DNA from: Candidatus Melainabacteria bacterium
Lineage (GTDB): Bacteria > Cyanobacteriota > Vampirovibrionia > Obscuribacterales > Obscuribacteraceae
Assembly: GCA_017307165.1 (NCBI GenBank)
Contig: JAFKGK010000002.1
Coordinates: 310,001-374,000 of the forward strand
DNA: 64,000 bases
Direction: 5' to 3'
Of this stretch, positions 1-8,876 are shown piece after piece. The notes below the pieces were generated by a model, which worked only from the letters and a program-made list of their open reading frames with translations, searched no databases and was not told where the DNA came from. The stretch's first letter is position 1. Every line of letters starts with the position of its first letter. A program made the position numbers and the translations under genes.

Positions 1-775
1 AGGCCTGTGCTGCCGCTGCCTCACGAGGCAAAAGCTTGCCGGTCTGGCCGCTCAAAAACGAGCGCAAGCTCTCGCCTGGAGCCAGCCAGCCCATGAGCTG
101 TCCTGTCTGATTGTTTTTAATCGGCACCATGCCCTCGGTCACCGCATAGGGCACTTGTTCGGTAGCCCACTGGCCAAAATTGCTCATAAAGGCCGGGGGA
201 TTGCTCATATATGTGATGCTAGTGCCGTTGGGAGCCGGTAGCACTGTCTGGTTGGTAGAGCCGCCAGTCAAGCCTGTACCTTGTAGAGCCTGAAGTCCTA
301 CCTGAGTAGGATCGATCGTGGTGGGAGGATAGATAGGCATCATATTGCCGCCATTGGAACCAGAACGGCCCCATTCCCAACCATTGCCCCAGGCATCTGG
401 CATAAACGATCCATGGCCTGTGGTAATGCCCTGATCGCGCTGACCAAAAATGCCGCTATTGATGCGGTTTTGTTTGTTGAAGCCATCAATGGGCGGCAGA
501 CCCGTCGATCCCTCATCGCCATAGATCTGGTCGGCCATACCGCCGGCCTGGTAAACAAAGCTGTCCAGCGTGGTCGGTGGCAGGCCACGACTATTGGGGC
601 GATTGCGCTGGGTATTGCTCAAAAACTGCCTTACCTCGGGAGGGAGGTAGTTGTAGTAAGCGTTATTGCTGTTTTGGGCCATGGCCACAGGGCAGATCGC
701 CAGAGCAAAAGCTATATCTGCTAGAGCTAGCACAGGAAACAGATATAGCCCAATGGCTCTACGGGCGACTTGCAT
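1..775 (-). CDS. Secreted hypothetical protein, truncated by window edge
   Basis: An open frame runs without a stop from the ATG at 775 to the left edge, giving about 258 codons; the 3' end lies outside the window. The start is preceded by a weak purine-rich GAGAG. Residues 1-34 look like a signal peptide: basic MQVARR, then a hydrophobic stretch ending near AMAQN. The mature part is rich in Gly, Pro, Asn and Gln (for example GNGWEWGRSGSNGGN) and shows no enzymatic motif I recognise. It is divergent from the histidine kinase at 936. I infer an exported, probably cell-envelope protein; its function is unknown. Confidence 0.72.
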   Translation of the reverse strand, partial: MQVARRAIGLYLFPVLALADIAFALAICPVAMAQNSNNAYYNYLPPEVRQFLSNTQRNRPNSRGLPPTTLDSFVYQAGGMADQIYGDEGSTGLPPIDGFNKQNRINSGIFGQRDQGITTGHGSFMPDAWGNGWEWGRSGSNGGNMMPIYPPTTIDPTQVGLQALQGTGLTGGSTNQTVLPAPNGTSITYMSNPPAFMSNFGQWATEQVPYAVTEGMVPIKNNQTGQLMGWLAPGESLRSFLSGQTGKLLPREAAAAQA

Positions 776-847
776 GTCTAAATCTCTCTAAGAAATTTGG
801 TAGTAAAAATTGGACTTAAAATCTAGAACGGTACTAAAACTAAACTA

Positions 848-909
848 AACCAGGCTAAAAAGAGTAATAAGATAATATAAGTCCCATTTACTCTCTTGTC
901 AACCTGGTT
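848..909. promoter_or_regulatory. Nested inverted repeats upstream of histidine kinase
   Basis: The 160-bp divergent intergenic region holds an outer dyad AACCAGG (848-854) / CCTGGTT (903-909) enclosing an inner dyad AGAGTAA (861-867) / TTACTCT (888-894). The stretch between is AT-rich (GATAATATAA). It ends 26 bp before the kinase start at 936, so it could be a regulator site, promoter region or 5' UTR hairpin. Only the symmetry is observed; the role is inferred. Confidence 0.35.
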
Positions 910-935
910 GAGCAAGGTTAGGCTCGTCAAGCATC

Positions 936-2366
936 ATGTCCTCGCAACTCTTGCTGACAAATCGATTAAAAGACCTGGTCCTTTTTAAGGTCCAGGACAG
1001 AGCGCGGGTCTGGATCAACGACGCTGCCTGCGATTTTTTTCGCTTGTCGGACAATTATGTCGAGATAGAGACATTTCATCAACAAATCAGTAATGCCGGT
1101 CTGATACATGTGGCCGATCTGCAGATGGTGCAGCAAAAATTTGCCTACGCCGACAAAGCCGAGCTCAAGCCGAGCTTCACCATCGAGGTCCGTTTGCGCC
1201 CTCATGCCGATGAGCCTTATATCTGGCATCAGGTAAATGCATCTTTTATCCAGGATGACGGCATGGAGGCCGGCTGGATATTCTTTTGCCGAGACGTGCA
1301 GCCCTTCAAGGATGTACAGGACATGTTCCAGTTGGTGCTCGACAATATCCCCGAGGGTATCTTCTGGAAAGACACGTCTTCGCGTTATCTGGGCTGCAAC
1401 CGGCAATTTGCCCGAGACGCAGGCATCAAAATGCAGGATATCATCGGTCGTGATGATTATGCCCTGGCCTGGAAGACCTCCGAGTCTGATTATTATCGCG
1501 CCTGGGATCGCAAGGTGATGGAGTCAGGCAAGCCCGAGTATCACATTATCGAGACGCAGTTGCAGTCTGACGGTAAACAAGCCTGGGTGGATACCAATAA
1601 GATCCCTTTGACTGATACTACCGGCAAGGTCATAGGCATCCTCGGACTGTACGAGGACATAACCGAGCGTGTAAAGAAAGAAAAACAGCTCGAAGACTTT
1701 GTCGCTACTCTTACCCATGATCTCAAAAATCCTATTTTGGGCACCAATCGGGTGCTTGAGCTGATCGCCGCCGATCGTTTTGGAGCTATTTCGCAAGAGC
1801 TCAAAGAGATCATCATACAGATCAAGTCATCTAATGGATCTTTGTTGCGCATGATTCAGAGCTTGACCGATGTTTATCGCTACGACAGTGTGAGTGGCAC
1901 GATCGATAGAGACTTATGTGATGTAAGTGAAATATTGAGAGATTGTGTCAGACAGTTTGAGGTTGCTGCACAAACCAAAAATATCGAGATCAATTGCAAT
2001 TGCCCAAAGAGTGCTGAAGCTAGAGTCAATGCCGAAGGCTTTAGACGTGTCTTGCAAAACCTTCTGGACAATGCGCTCAAGTTTACTCCGGATGGTGGTT
2101 CGATCTTTGTTACGCTCGAGGTCGATATGACCCAATGCGTGGTGCGGGTGAGTGATACTGGCAAAGGTATCAGTCAAGAAGACCAGGATCATTTATTTCA
2201 CAGGTTTTGGCAGGGGACCCCTGGCAAAAAATACTCGCAAGGTACTGGACTCGGCCTTTATCTCTGCAAGCAAATAGTCGAGGCGCATCGCGGCACCATC
2301 ACTAGTAGTAGTATAGAAGGACAGGGAGCGACGTTTATAGTCAGCATCCCATTGGCCACCGAATAA
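936..2366 (+). CDS. PAS-domain sensor histidine kinase
   Basis: A 476-residue sensor kinase without clear membrane segments, so probably cytosolic. Residues 1-125 form a divergent PAS-like region. Residues 127-245 are a good PAS/PAC domain ([13 protein letters not shown], ending GLYEDITER). The HisKA dimerisation domain carries the phospho-acceptor His261 in [11 protein letters not shown]. The HATPase domain shows the N box [14 protein letters not shown] (375-388), G1 VSDTGKGIS (405-413) and G2 GTGLGLYL (436-443). All catalytic boxes are intact. The response-regulator gene begins 26 bp downstream on the same strand and is the likely phosphotransfer partner. The signal sensed cannot be told from sequence. 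Confidence 0.93.
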   Translation: MSSQLLLTNRLKDLVLFKVQDRARVWINDAACDFFRLSDNYVEIETFHQQISNAGLIHVADLQMVQQKFAYADKAELKPSFTIEVRLRPHADEPYIWHQVNASFIQDDGMEAGWIFFCRDVQPFKDVQDMFQLVLDNIPEGIFWKDTSSRYLGCNRQFARDAGIKMQDIIGRDDYALAWKTSESDYYRAWDRKVMESGKPEYHIIETQLQSDGKQAWVDTNKIPLTDTTGKVIGILGLYEDITERVKKEKQLEDFVATLTHDLKNPILGTNRVLELIAADRFGAISQELKEIIIQIKSSNGSLLRMIQSLTDVYRYDSVSGTIDRDLCDVSEILRDCVRQFEVAAQTKNIEINCNCPKSAEARVNAEGFRRVLQNLLDNALKFTPDGGSIFVTLEVDMTQCVVRVSDTGKGISQEDQDHLFHRFWQGTPGKKYSQGTGLGLYLCKQIVEAHRGTITSSSIEGQGATFIVSIPLATE

Positions 2367-2392
2367 ATTCATGCAGATAAGCTATCAGGCAA

Positions 2393-2971
2393 ATGAACAA
2401 AGACAAGCCAAGCAAAATCAAGATCGCTCTGATCGAAGATCACTATGTTACTCGGCTTGGGCTTTCTCTGGTGCTCTCAGAAATCGATAGTCTGGAGACG
2501 GTCGGCGAGGCAGATTCGGGCTTGTCGGGAGTGGCGGTGGTGGCAGCCAGGCGCCCGGATGTCGTGCTACTTGATCTGGGTCTGCCTGATATAGATGGTA
2601 TCGAATGCGCAAAGCGCATCAAGAGCCTCCAGGGAAGCGATAAGGTGCATATCCTGATGCGTACCAGTCACGAAGAGAACAAGGCCGTGATAGATACTTT
2701 TTCAGCAGGTGCCGACGGTTTTTGTCTCAAGGATTGCGATGATCTGGTCTTGATCTCTGCGATCAAAGACGTATTTTATGGCAAGACCTATCTAGATCCC
2801 AGGATTGGCGTCAGGCTCGCTGATTTTCTTAGTGATAGTCCTAACAGGCACTATCTCAAAGACTTGTACATCACCAGTCTGGATCTGGAGTTTTTGCGTA
2901 GTCTCCCGCGTCCCAATGATGATGCGAGGCTCAAGACCATACTGCAAAAAATAGCAAAGATACAGCTCTAG
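2393..2971 (+). CDS. NarL-type response regulator with degenerate C-terminus
   Basis: A 192-residue receiver protein directly after the histidine kinase. The receiver domain (about 9-125) has the acidic pair Glu15/Asp16, the phospho-acceptor Asp61 in LLDLGLPDIDG, and Lys113. Its pattern resembles NarL/FixJ receivers. The C-terminal 60 residues sit where a LuxR-type helix-turn-helix is expected, but I see only ITSLDLEFLRSLP and none of the usual recognition-helix consensus. It may therefore act by protein contact rather than DNA binding, or bind DNA with a diverged domain. It ends 2 bp from the convergent cyclic-di-GMP gene. Confidence 0.88.
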   Translation: MNKDKPSKIKIALIEDHYVTRLGLSLVLSEIDSLETVGEADSGLSGVAVVAARRPDVVLLDLGLPDIDGIECAKRIKSLQGSDKVHILMRTSHEENKAVIDTFSAGADGFCLKDCDDLVLISAIKDVFYGKTYLDPRIGVRLADFLSDSPNRHYLKDLYITSLDLEFLRSLPRPNDDARLKTILQKIAKIQL

Positions 2972-2973
2972 GA

Positions 2974-5856
2974 CTAGATCTTATTGAGTACCGCGATAAA
3001 GATGTCGACCAAAAATGGGTCCCATTGCTTGCCTGCGCCCTGCCTTAGCACATCCACTGCCTCCGCGGGGCTCATAGCCTTGCGATAGGGGCGGTCAGAG
3101 ATCATGGCATGATAGCTGTCCACAATGGATACTATGCGGGCTGGCAAAGGGATGTCTTCGCCTTTCAGTCCACGCGGATAGCCTGTGCCGTCCCAGCGTT
3201 CGTGGTGATTTTCGAGGATCTCGCAGATTTCTTTTAGGGCTCTGATCGGGCGCAAGAGATCAGATCCGAGAACCGGGTGCTGATTGACGAGCCTGCGTTC
3301 TTCTTCGTTGTATTGACCTTCTTTGTTCATCATCTCGCTGGGCAATCGCAGCGTGCCGACATCGTGCAGGAGGCCTGCTACGCGCAATTGCTCTACTTGA
3401 GTATTGGATAGCCCCATGACCTTGCCAAGCAATTCGGACATGCGTGCTACTTCGAGATGATGGTTTTTGTTGTACTCCGAGCGTGCGTACAGATTTTGGG
3501 CAAGAGACTTGACCATCTCTACGACTTCGGGTACCAGCTCCGGGCGATTGCGTGCGTCCTCGGATACCTCGGGTGCAGCAAATGCCACCAAACCTGGTGT
3601 CTCGCCCTTTGTCGGTGCCATGTCCAAATCGGCTGTCTGGTCTTGTGCGTCTGACTGATCTTGTGGTCTCGGTCGGCTCAATTTGGGCATGACTTGTGTG
3701 GCATCGACATCGGCCTTGGGCTCAAACATGAGATCCGCTGCAGTTCTGACCTGGTTGCGGCCCAAGCGCTTGGACAGGTAGAGCGCCTTGTCCGCAAGCT
3801 CTAGCAATTGCTTTTGGTCTGATGCGTCTTCGGGAAAAGTAGCTATGCCGATGCTGGCGGTGACTGACAGCGATACCGATTCGTGCTGGATCACTTCTTG
3901 GGCGAGCGAGCGCCTGATCCGTTCGGAGACCACGTGAGCGCCCTCTGTATTGACCTCTGGCAGTACGAGCATAAACTCCTCGCCACCATATCTGATCGGA
4001 ATATCTACATCACGGCAATTGTTTTTGATCAGTTTTGCCACTGCCTTGAGTACCGTGTCTCCTACGGGGTGACCGTAGTTATCGTTGATCTTTTTAAAAT
4101 AATCGACGTCGACCATCACCACCGAAAGATGCCTTTGATAGCGCTCGGCCATCCTCATCTGCTCGGTAAGCTTATCCTGGCCGGTACGGTGGTTAAAGAG
4201 TGTGGTGAGTCCGTCGGTGACGGCCTGTCTCTGCACGCGCGCATAGAGTCGGGCATTGGTGACACCAGAGGCGACCTGGTCGGCGACTGATTTCATAAAG
4301 GCTTCGTTGACTCGATTCCAGTTGGCGGCGATCTCGCCTTTAAACCCGATCAATAGCCCGAGCAGGGTCTCGTTATAAGTGACCGGTATGAGAAAGAGCG
4401 AAAGCATATGATAGGCCGAAAGTATATTGTCACGGAATGGATCGAGCCTGCGATCATTTGCTACGTCATTGGCAATGATGGCCTGGTCGCCCCCAAAGTG
4501 ATTGCGAAAGGTCTCCAGCACTTTGAGGTCGTTACCGTATTGGATCATCGCATAGGACTCATCGGTAACGTATTCGAGCCGGATGGTGTCTTCTGGCTCC
4601 TCACTGGATGGCATCACTGCAAAACAACCATCCAGGGCAAAATAACCGGCGAGCTCTTCGACCATTTCTCCCAGGTTTTCTTTGATGGTGAAAGAGCGTC
4701 TGATGGTGTTGGATATGCGGTGCAAGAGTGATTCTTGGTTGCGCAGGATGTCTGACTCTCTCCTCAATTGCTCCAGGAGATTGTTGCGTTGCAATTGAGA
4801 CTGCCTATCCTGGGAGAGCTGCTCATGAGCCTTTTCGAGCCGCTGCGCATAGTCCTCGAGCAATTGCAATTGCACGGCCAATTCTTTTTCGGTGCGTCTG
4901 TGTCTGAGTGAAGACTGAGCACGAGCCAATATCTCAGTGTCAAAGCAGCCATCGGATAGACAATCGTCGGCGCCTACGTTGAGAGCCTCGACACGGTATG
5001 TGGGATTGGTGTCTGGAGTGACGATGATTATGGGGATGTGTTTAAACTCCGGCGAGTCTTTTATAACCTTGGCAAAGCCAAATCCAGTGGTCTCGGGCAA
5101 TGCGCTGTCCACGATGATCAGATCGATGCGATTGTCATTGAGCAATTGCATTGACTTTTCCTGGGATTCGGATTCGAAGACTCTAAAATGCTCTTGCAGG
5201 ATACGGCTAAAACGGCGGCGCACGACCCGATTGGCATGCAGGATCAAGACTGTCTCGGCGTTTTCGTAGGTTTTATTGCGTTCCTGGTCTTTGCTATTTG
5301 AGTCGAGACCCTTCTCTTGTACCTTTTCTTTTGTGCTCTTGCCCTCACTTGCCCGGCTGCCGGCAGCAAATAATTGAGTGCGTGTGGCAAGATGCTCGCC
5401 CATGAGACGGAGAGTGCTTAGATCCTGGTGAGTGATCTCCTTTTCGGTATCAAAGCACAGGACCCTGATGAGACCCTTAGCCTGAGTAGATTTTTGGGGA
5501 TCGATCATGATGGGCACGATGGCATAGGGATATTGATCGCGATCGCCGGCAGTGGCATAGGCTTTACCGATCACTGGACGCAGCCCGGCTTTTACTTTTT
5601 GCGCGAGCAAGCTATTTGATACCACTAGTGGTTGCTTGTTTTCGTCTTGCAGGCCATGTACGAGCTTGAGTCCGTCGGAGTTGTCGGCATCTGCGCTAAA
5701 GGAGACCAGATTGTGGATCTCGTGTCCCTCTACTATATCGATAAAGCCAAAATCAAAACCCAGCACCTGGCAGATATGTCTCTGCACGGCATCCAGAAAC
5801 TCCTCTTTGGGCGGAGGAGCCTGCATGTCCGTAAAGCTGTGTTCTAATCGTTCCAA
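2974..5856 (-). CDS. GAF-REC-GAF-GGDEF-HD-GYP cyclic-di-GMP synthase/hydrolase
   Basis: A 960-residue multidomain signalling protein. In order: N-terminal GAF-like domain (about 10-165), receiver domain (about 200-315, phospho-acceptor in LIIVDSALP), coiled coil, second GAF (about 370-520), diguanylate cyclase domain with intact GGEEF and an upstream RxxD I-site (RDVD), and an HD-GYP phosphodiesterase domain with HDVGT, HPVLGSDLL and HHERWDGTGYP. Both catalytic domains look competent, so it may make and degrade cyclic di-GMP. The given start is TTG; an ATG at 5826 is the alternative. It lies 26 bp downstream of asnB on the same strand, so co-transcription is plausible. Confidence 0.92.
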   Translation of the reverse strand: MERLEHSFTDMQAPPPKEEFLDAVQRHICQVLGFDFGFIDIVEGHEIHNLVSFSADADNSDGLKLVHGLQDENKQPLVVSNSLLAQKVKAGLRPVIGKAYATAGDRDQYPYAIVPIMIDPQKSTQAKGLIRVLCFDTEKEITHQDLSTLRLMGEHLATRTQLFAAGSRASEGKSTKEKVQEKGLDSNSKDQERNKTYENAETVLILHANRVVRRRFSRILQEHFRVFESESQEKSMQLLNDNRIDLIIVDSALPETTGFGFAKVIKDSPEFKHIPIIIVTPDTNPTYRVEALNVGADDCLSDGCFDTEILARAQSSLRHRRTEKELAVQLQLLEDYAQRLEKAHEQLSQDRQSQLQRNNLLEQLRRESDILRNQESLLHRISNTIRRSFTIKENLGEMVEELAGYFALDGCFAVMPSSEEPEDTIRLEYVTDESYAMIQYGNDLKVLETFRNHFGGDQAIIANDVANDRRLDPFRDNILSAYHMLSLFLIPVTYNETLLGLLIGFKGEIAANWNRVNEAFMKSVADQVASGVTNARLYARVQRQAVTDGLTTLFNHRTGQDKLTEQMRMAERYQRHLSVVMVDVDYFKKINDNYGHPVGDTVLKAVAKLIKNNCRDVDIPIRYGGEEFMLVLPEVNTEGAHVVSERIRRSLAQEVIQHESVSLSVTASIGIATFPEDASDQKQLLELADKALYLSKRLGRNQVRTAADLMFEPKADVDATQVMPKLSRPRPQDQSDAQDQTADLDMAPTKGETPGLVAFAAPEVSEDARNRPELVPEVVEMVKSLAQNLYARSEYNKNHHLEVARMSELLGKVMGLSNTQVEQLRVAGLLHDVGTLRLPSEMMNKEGQYNEEERRLVNQHPVLGSDLLRPIRALKEICEILENHHERWDGTGYPRGLKGEDIPLPARIVSIVDSYHAMISDRPYRKAMSPAEAVDVLRQGAGKQWDPFLVDIFIAVLNKI

Positions 5857-5882
5857 TCGTCAATCAGCCTTTGCTAGCACTT

Positions 5883-7838
5883 TTAGACAAAAAACTTGCG
5901 ATACCACCACTGAAACATCAACAATGTCCACAATTCTTTCCGTCTATCTACCTTTGCGCTCTGATGCTCCTGCACCATGTTGTGCACGTACTCAGTATTA
6001 AATATGCCTTGTTTTCTAATAAACGAATCACCCAGCAATTCGTCAACGACTGGCTTAAAGTCGCCCCTGAGCCACTTGGCGACCGGTATGCCAAATCCTT
6101 TTTTAGGACGTTTCATGATGTATTCGGGTAAATATGGCGCCACGGCTTTTTTGAGCAGATATTTGGTCGTCATGCCGCGGACCTTGAGGTTTGGAGGCAT
6201 CTTGAGAGCAAATTCGACTAGAGGATAGGCTAAAAATGGCAGTCTTACTTCTAAAGAGGCTGCCATCGAGGCCCGATCGGATTTGACCAGGAGGTCGTCC
6301 GGTAGATAGGTGGTCATGTCCAGACGCATTATATTGTTGACCACGGCATGCACCGAATTGGCGGCTCTACGGTCCATGACGGCATTGGCCGACTTTTTTC
6401 CATTGAGATTGACCAGGGGCAGATCGTCAAAGAGATGGGCTTCGGAAGCCAGATCCAACTGTTTTTTGTTCTTGAGCAGGAGTTTCTCTTGTTCGGCGAG
6501 CTTGATCGAGCCCATCCAGTGCAGATGCCTGACGACAGGAGACTCGGCAGCCGAGCCGATAAACCGCTTGACCTTGTAGTCAAAGCTCAAATTGTTCATA
6601 TTGACCGGAAGTGCGTTAAGAGCAGGCATCAGGACGCCATCTCGCAGTCCTTGGGGGACCAGACCCCAGGCCGGTGCCAGTTTATGGGCCTGATAGGTGG
6701 GATAACCGCCAAAGAGTTCGTCTCCTCCTTCGCCAGCGAGGGCCACCGTCACTCTTTTTTTGGTCATTTTTGAGAGGAAATAAGTAGGAACGATCGAGGC
6801 ATCGGCAAGAGGCTCGTCGAGAATGGTCCAGAGCTCGGACAAGGTCTCGAAGCCCATGTCAGGCGAAAAAGTCGCTACCTCGTGCTCGGAGCCGATATGT
6901 TTGGCTACAGCCAGCGCATGCTCGGATTCGTCAAATGATTTGTCGTCAAAGCCGATCGAAAATGTCTTCATCGGGTGACTCGAAAACTGCTGCGATATTG
7001 CCGCGATGCACGAAGAATCGATGCCTCCTGACAAAAACACGCCCAGGGGGACTTCTGAGATCAGCCGCAACTCGATTGATTTTTTAAGCAGACGCAAAAG
7101 TTCGTCGATTGCTTCTTTTTCGGTCATGTCTTGGGTCTGGACATCTGGCAACCAGTAGCGTCTGGTCGAGACCTGGCCTTTTTCGACCACCATGTAGTGA
7201 GCAGGCGGCAGTTTGTTGATGCCTTTAAACATGCTGTTGGGAGCAGGGATGTACTCCAGAGCCAGATATTTTTGCAAGGATGCCAGGTCTATGTCTTTAT
7301 TGGCCTTGGGATGCGCGAGTATGCCTTTGAGCTCGGAGCTAAAGATCAGCGTGTCATTAAAGACACCCCAGTGCAGGGGCTTTTCGCCCATGCGATCGCG
7401 GGCGATAAAGAGTCTTTCTTTGTTTTTGTCCCATATAGCAAAAGCAAACATGCCTTCTAGATACTGGACGCAGTCGACACCGTATTCTTCGTAGAGGTGG
7501 ACGATGACTTCGGTATCGGATTTGGTGGCAAGACTGTGGCCTAGCCCACGCACTTTTTCTTGCAATGATTGAAAATTGTAGATCTCGCCATTAAAGACGA
7601 TCCAGATCGTACCGTCTTCGTTGGAGATTGGCTGCTGCCCACCCTTGATATCGATGATGGCCAATCTCGTCATGCCCAGGGCGCAGGGCCCAAAAAGACG
7701 CATGCCTTCTTCGTCTGGACCACGGTGAGTGATACTGGAACACATGGCCGGCAAATGATCCAGCTGGTTATCGAGCTGATGATCCCTTGTGTCTATGTCT
7801 TTAAGACTGAGATTTAGATATCCGACAATGCCGCACAT
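5883..7838 (-). CDS. asnB: Asparagine synthetase (glutamine-hydrolysing)
   Basis: A 651-residue AsnB-type amidotransferase converting aspartate, glutamine and ATP to asparagine, glutamate, AMP and PPi. Cys2 (MCGIVGYLN) is the N-terminal nucleophile of the class-II glutaminase domain (about 2-215; FNGEIYN and RDRMGEKPL are visible). The synthetase domain has the PP-loop SGGIDSS at 270-276 and the GEGGDELFGGYP motif. The C-terminus (KRPKKGFGIPV, WRGDF-like segment) matches the longer AsnB/AsnH forms of about 600-650 residues, some of which serve polysaccharide or peptide tailoring rather than housekeeping asparagine synthesis. The ATG at 7838 follows a GGGGAAATT stretch. The cyclic-di-GMP gene follows closely. 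Confidence 0.94.
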   Translation of the reverse strand: MCGIVGYLNLSLKDIDTRDHQLDNQLDHLPAMCSSITHRGPDEEGMRLFGPCALGMTRLAIIDIKGGQQPISNEDGTIWIVFNGEIYNFQSLQEKVRGLGHSLATKSDTEVIVHLYEEYGVDCVQYLEGMFAFAIWDKNKERLFIARDRMGEKPLHWGVFNDTLIFSSELKGILAHPKANKDIDLASLQKYLALEYIPAPNSMFKGINKLPPAHYMVVEKGQVSTRRYWLPDVQTQDMTEKEAIDELLRLLKKSIELRLISEVPLGVFLSGGIDSSCIAAISQQFSSHPMKTFSIGFDDKSFDESEHALAVAKHIGSEHEVATFSPDMGFETLSELWTILDEPLADASIVPTYFLSKMTKKRVTVALAGEGGDELFGGYPTYQAHKLAPAWGLVPQGLRDGVLMPALNALPVNMNNLSFDYKVKRFIGSAAESPVVRHLHWMGSIKLAEQEKLLLKNKKQLDLASEAHLFDDLPLVNLNGKKSANAVMDRRAANSVHAVVNNIMRLDMTTYLPDDLLVKSDRASMAASLEVRLPFLAYPLVEFALKMPPNLKVRGMTTKYLLKKAVAPYLPEYIMKRPKKGFGIPVAKWLRGDFKPVVDELLGDSFIRKQGIFNTEYVHNMVQEHQSAKVDRRKELWTLLMFQWWYRKFFV

Positions 7839-7895
7839 AAGGCAAATTTCCCCTAAAATATCCAGTGAAGCTTATTTTCGCGTATTTCAGCAAAT

Positions 7896-8450
7896 ATGGC
7901 ATTAAGTCTAGATCGGGATTTTTATGACCGTCCCACCGTAGATGTCGCTCGCGACCTCCTCGGTGCTTCTCTTTACAGGCGCTTTGCCGATGGCCGTACA
8001 ATCGAGGCCCCTCTAGTCGAAGTAGAGGCATATACTGCCGACGATCCGGCCTGTCATGCTTATGGGGGCATCAAACCCAGATGTGAAGTAATGTTTGGGC
8101 CCCCTGGATTTTCCTATGTCTATTTTATATACGGCATGTATCACTGTCTAAATGTGGTCACTGAGCGCCAGGGCATACCCGGAGCTGTCCTTTTGAGAGC
8201 GGCGGCCTATCCTGGAGCCAATGGTCCTGGCCGTCTGTGTCGCACTCTCGAGCTCGATCTTAGCTATAACGCGCTCGACATGACCGATGCCACCCAACCT
8301 ATCTTCATTGGCACTACCAGTCTCAAATGCCAGAGTGAGAGGGGTGAAATCATTGGGATTTCCGAAAGGATAGGTATAAGTAAGGCAAAGGAAAGACCGT
8401 GGAGATTTTATGTAAAAGATAATCCTTTCGTGTCTCGAATAAAGCGATAA
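7896..8450 (+). CDS. DNA-3-methyladenine glycosylase (AAG/MPG family)
   Basis: 184 residues, a normal length for bacterial AAG-type base-excision glycosylases, which remove alkylated purines. Diagnostic segments are DLLGASLYRR, the catalytic-Glu region VEVEAYTADDPACHAYGG, and FGPPGFSYVYFIYGMYHCLNVV with the intercalating Tyr region. GAVLLRAA follows, and the GPGRLCRTL motif (here NGPGRLCRTLEL) completes the family pattern. It is divergent from asnB (57 bp) and followed after 27 bp by the VanZ-like gene, possibly co-transcribed. Confidence 0.93.
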   Translation: MALSLDRDFYDRPTVDVARDLLGASLYRRFADGRTIEAPLVEVEAYTADDPACHAYGGIKPRCEVMFGPPGFSYVYFIYGMYHCLNVVTERQGIPGAVLLRAAAYPGANGPGRLCRTLELDLSYNALDMTDATQPIFIGTTSLKCQSERGEIIGISERIGISKAKERPWRFYVKDNPFVSRIKR

Positions 8451-8477
8451 AAAGCTAGCACTGCATACAATACCGAT

Positions 8478-8876
8478 ATGAATGAAAAGACAAAATTTTT
8501 ATTGCATCTATTCGTCTGCTTCATCTGGATGGCAGTGATCTTTGCTTTTTCTCATCAGGCCAATAGCGGTCATATTACCGAGGCTTATTTACATGAAGCC
8601 AATGTACCCATACGCAAATTGGGGCATTTTACCGAGTTTGGCATTCTGGCCTTGCTCTATGCTGGATTATTTGGCAGGATCAGATCACTGACCGATGCAC
8701 GTGCTCGCATGCTCGCCTTGATAGTGGCAGTGCTCTATGCGGCGAGCGATGAGCTGCACCAGGCCTTCGTGCCTGGGCGCAGCTCTTCTATAGTTGATGT
8801 CTGGATCGATGCCGGTGGTGCGCTTATGGCACTGCTTGCGGTGGCGATGATTCGTTGGATACGTCAGAGCCGTTAG
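8478..8876 (+). CDS. VanZ-like integral membrane protein
   Basis: 132 residues with four predicted membrane helices (about 7-23, 47-65, 75-92, 105-125). The motif DELHQAFVPGRSSSIVDVWIDAGGAL is characteristic of the VanZ-like family. VanZ itself gives low-level teicoplanin resistance, but most family members have no known role; a cell-envelope function is only an inference. Its last 53 bp overlap the 3' end of the opposite-strand gene ending at 8824. Confidence 0.85.
   Translation: MNEKTKFLLHLFVCFIWMAVIFAFSHQANSGHITEAYLHEANVPIRKLGHFTEFGILALLYAGLFGRIRSLTDARARMLALIVAVLYAASDELHQAFVPGRSSSIVDVWIDAGGALMALLAVAMIRWIRQSR

Noticed and set aside
4408..4731. 107-codon plus-strand frame within the cyclic-di-GMP gene
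   Set aside because: It lies opposite the second GAF domain and shows no independent start signal or domain.
5538..5547. GCGATCGC octamers (also near 7390 and 62115), as in cyanobacterial HIP1
   Set aside because: Only about three copies in 64 kb, which is not clearly above chance and not evidence of a HIP1-rich genome.
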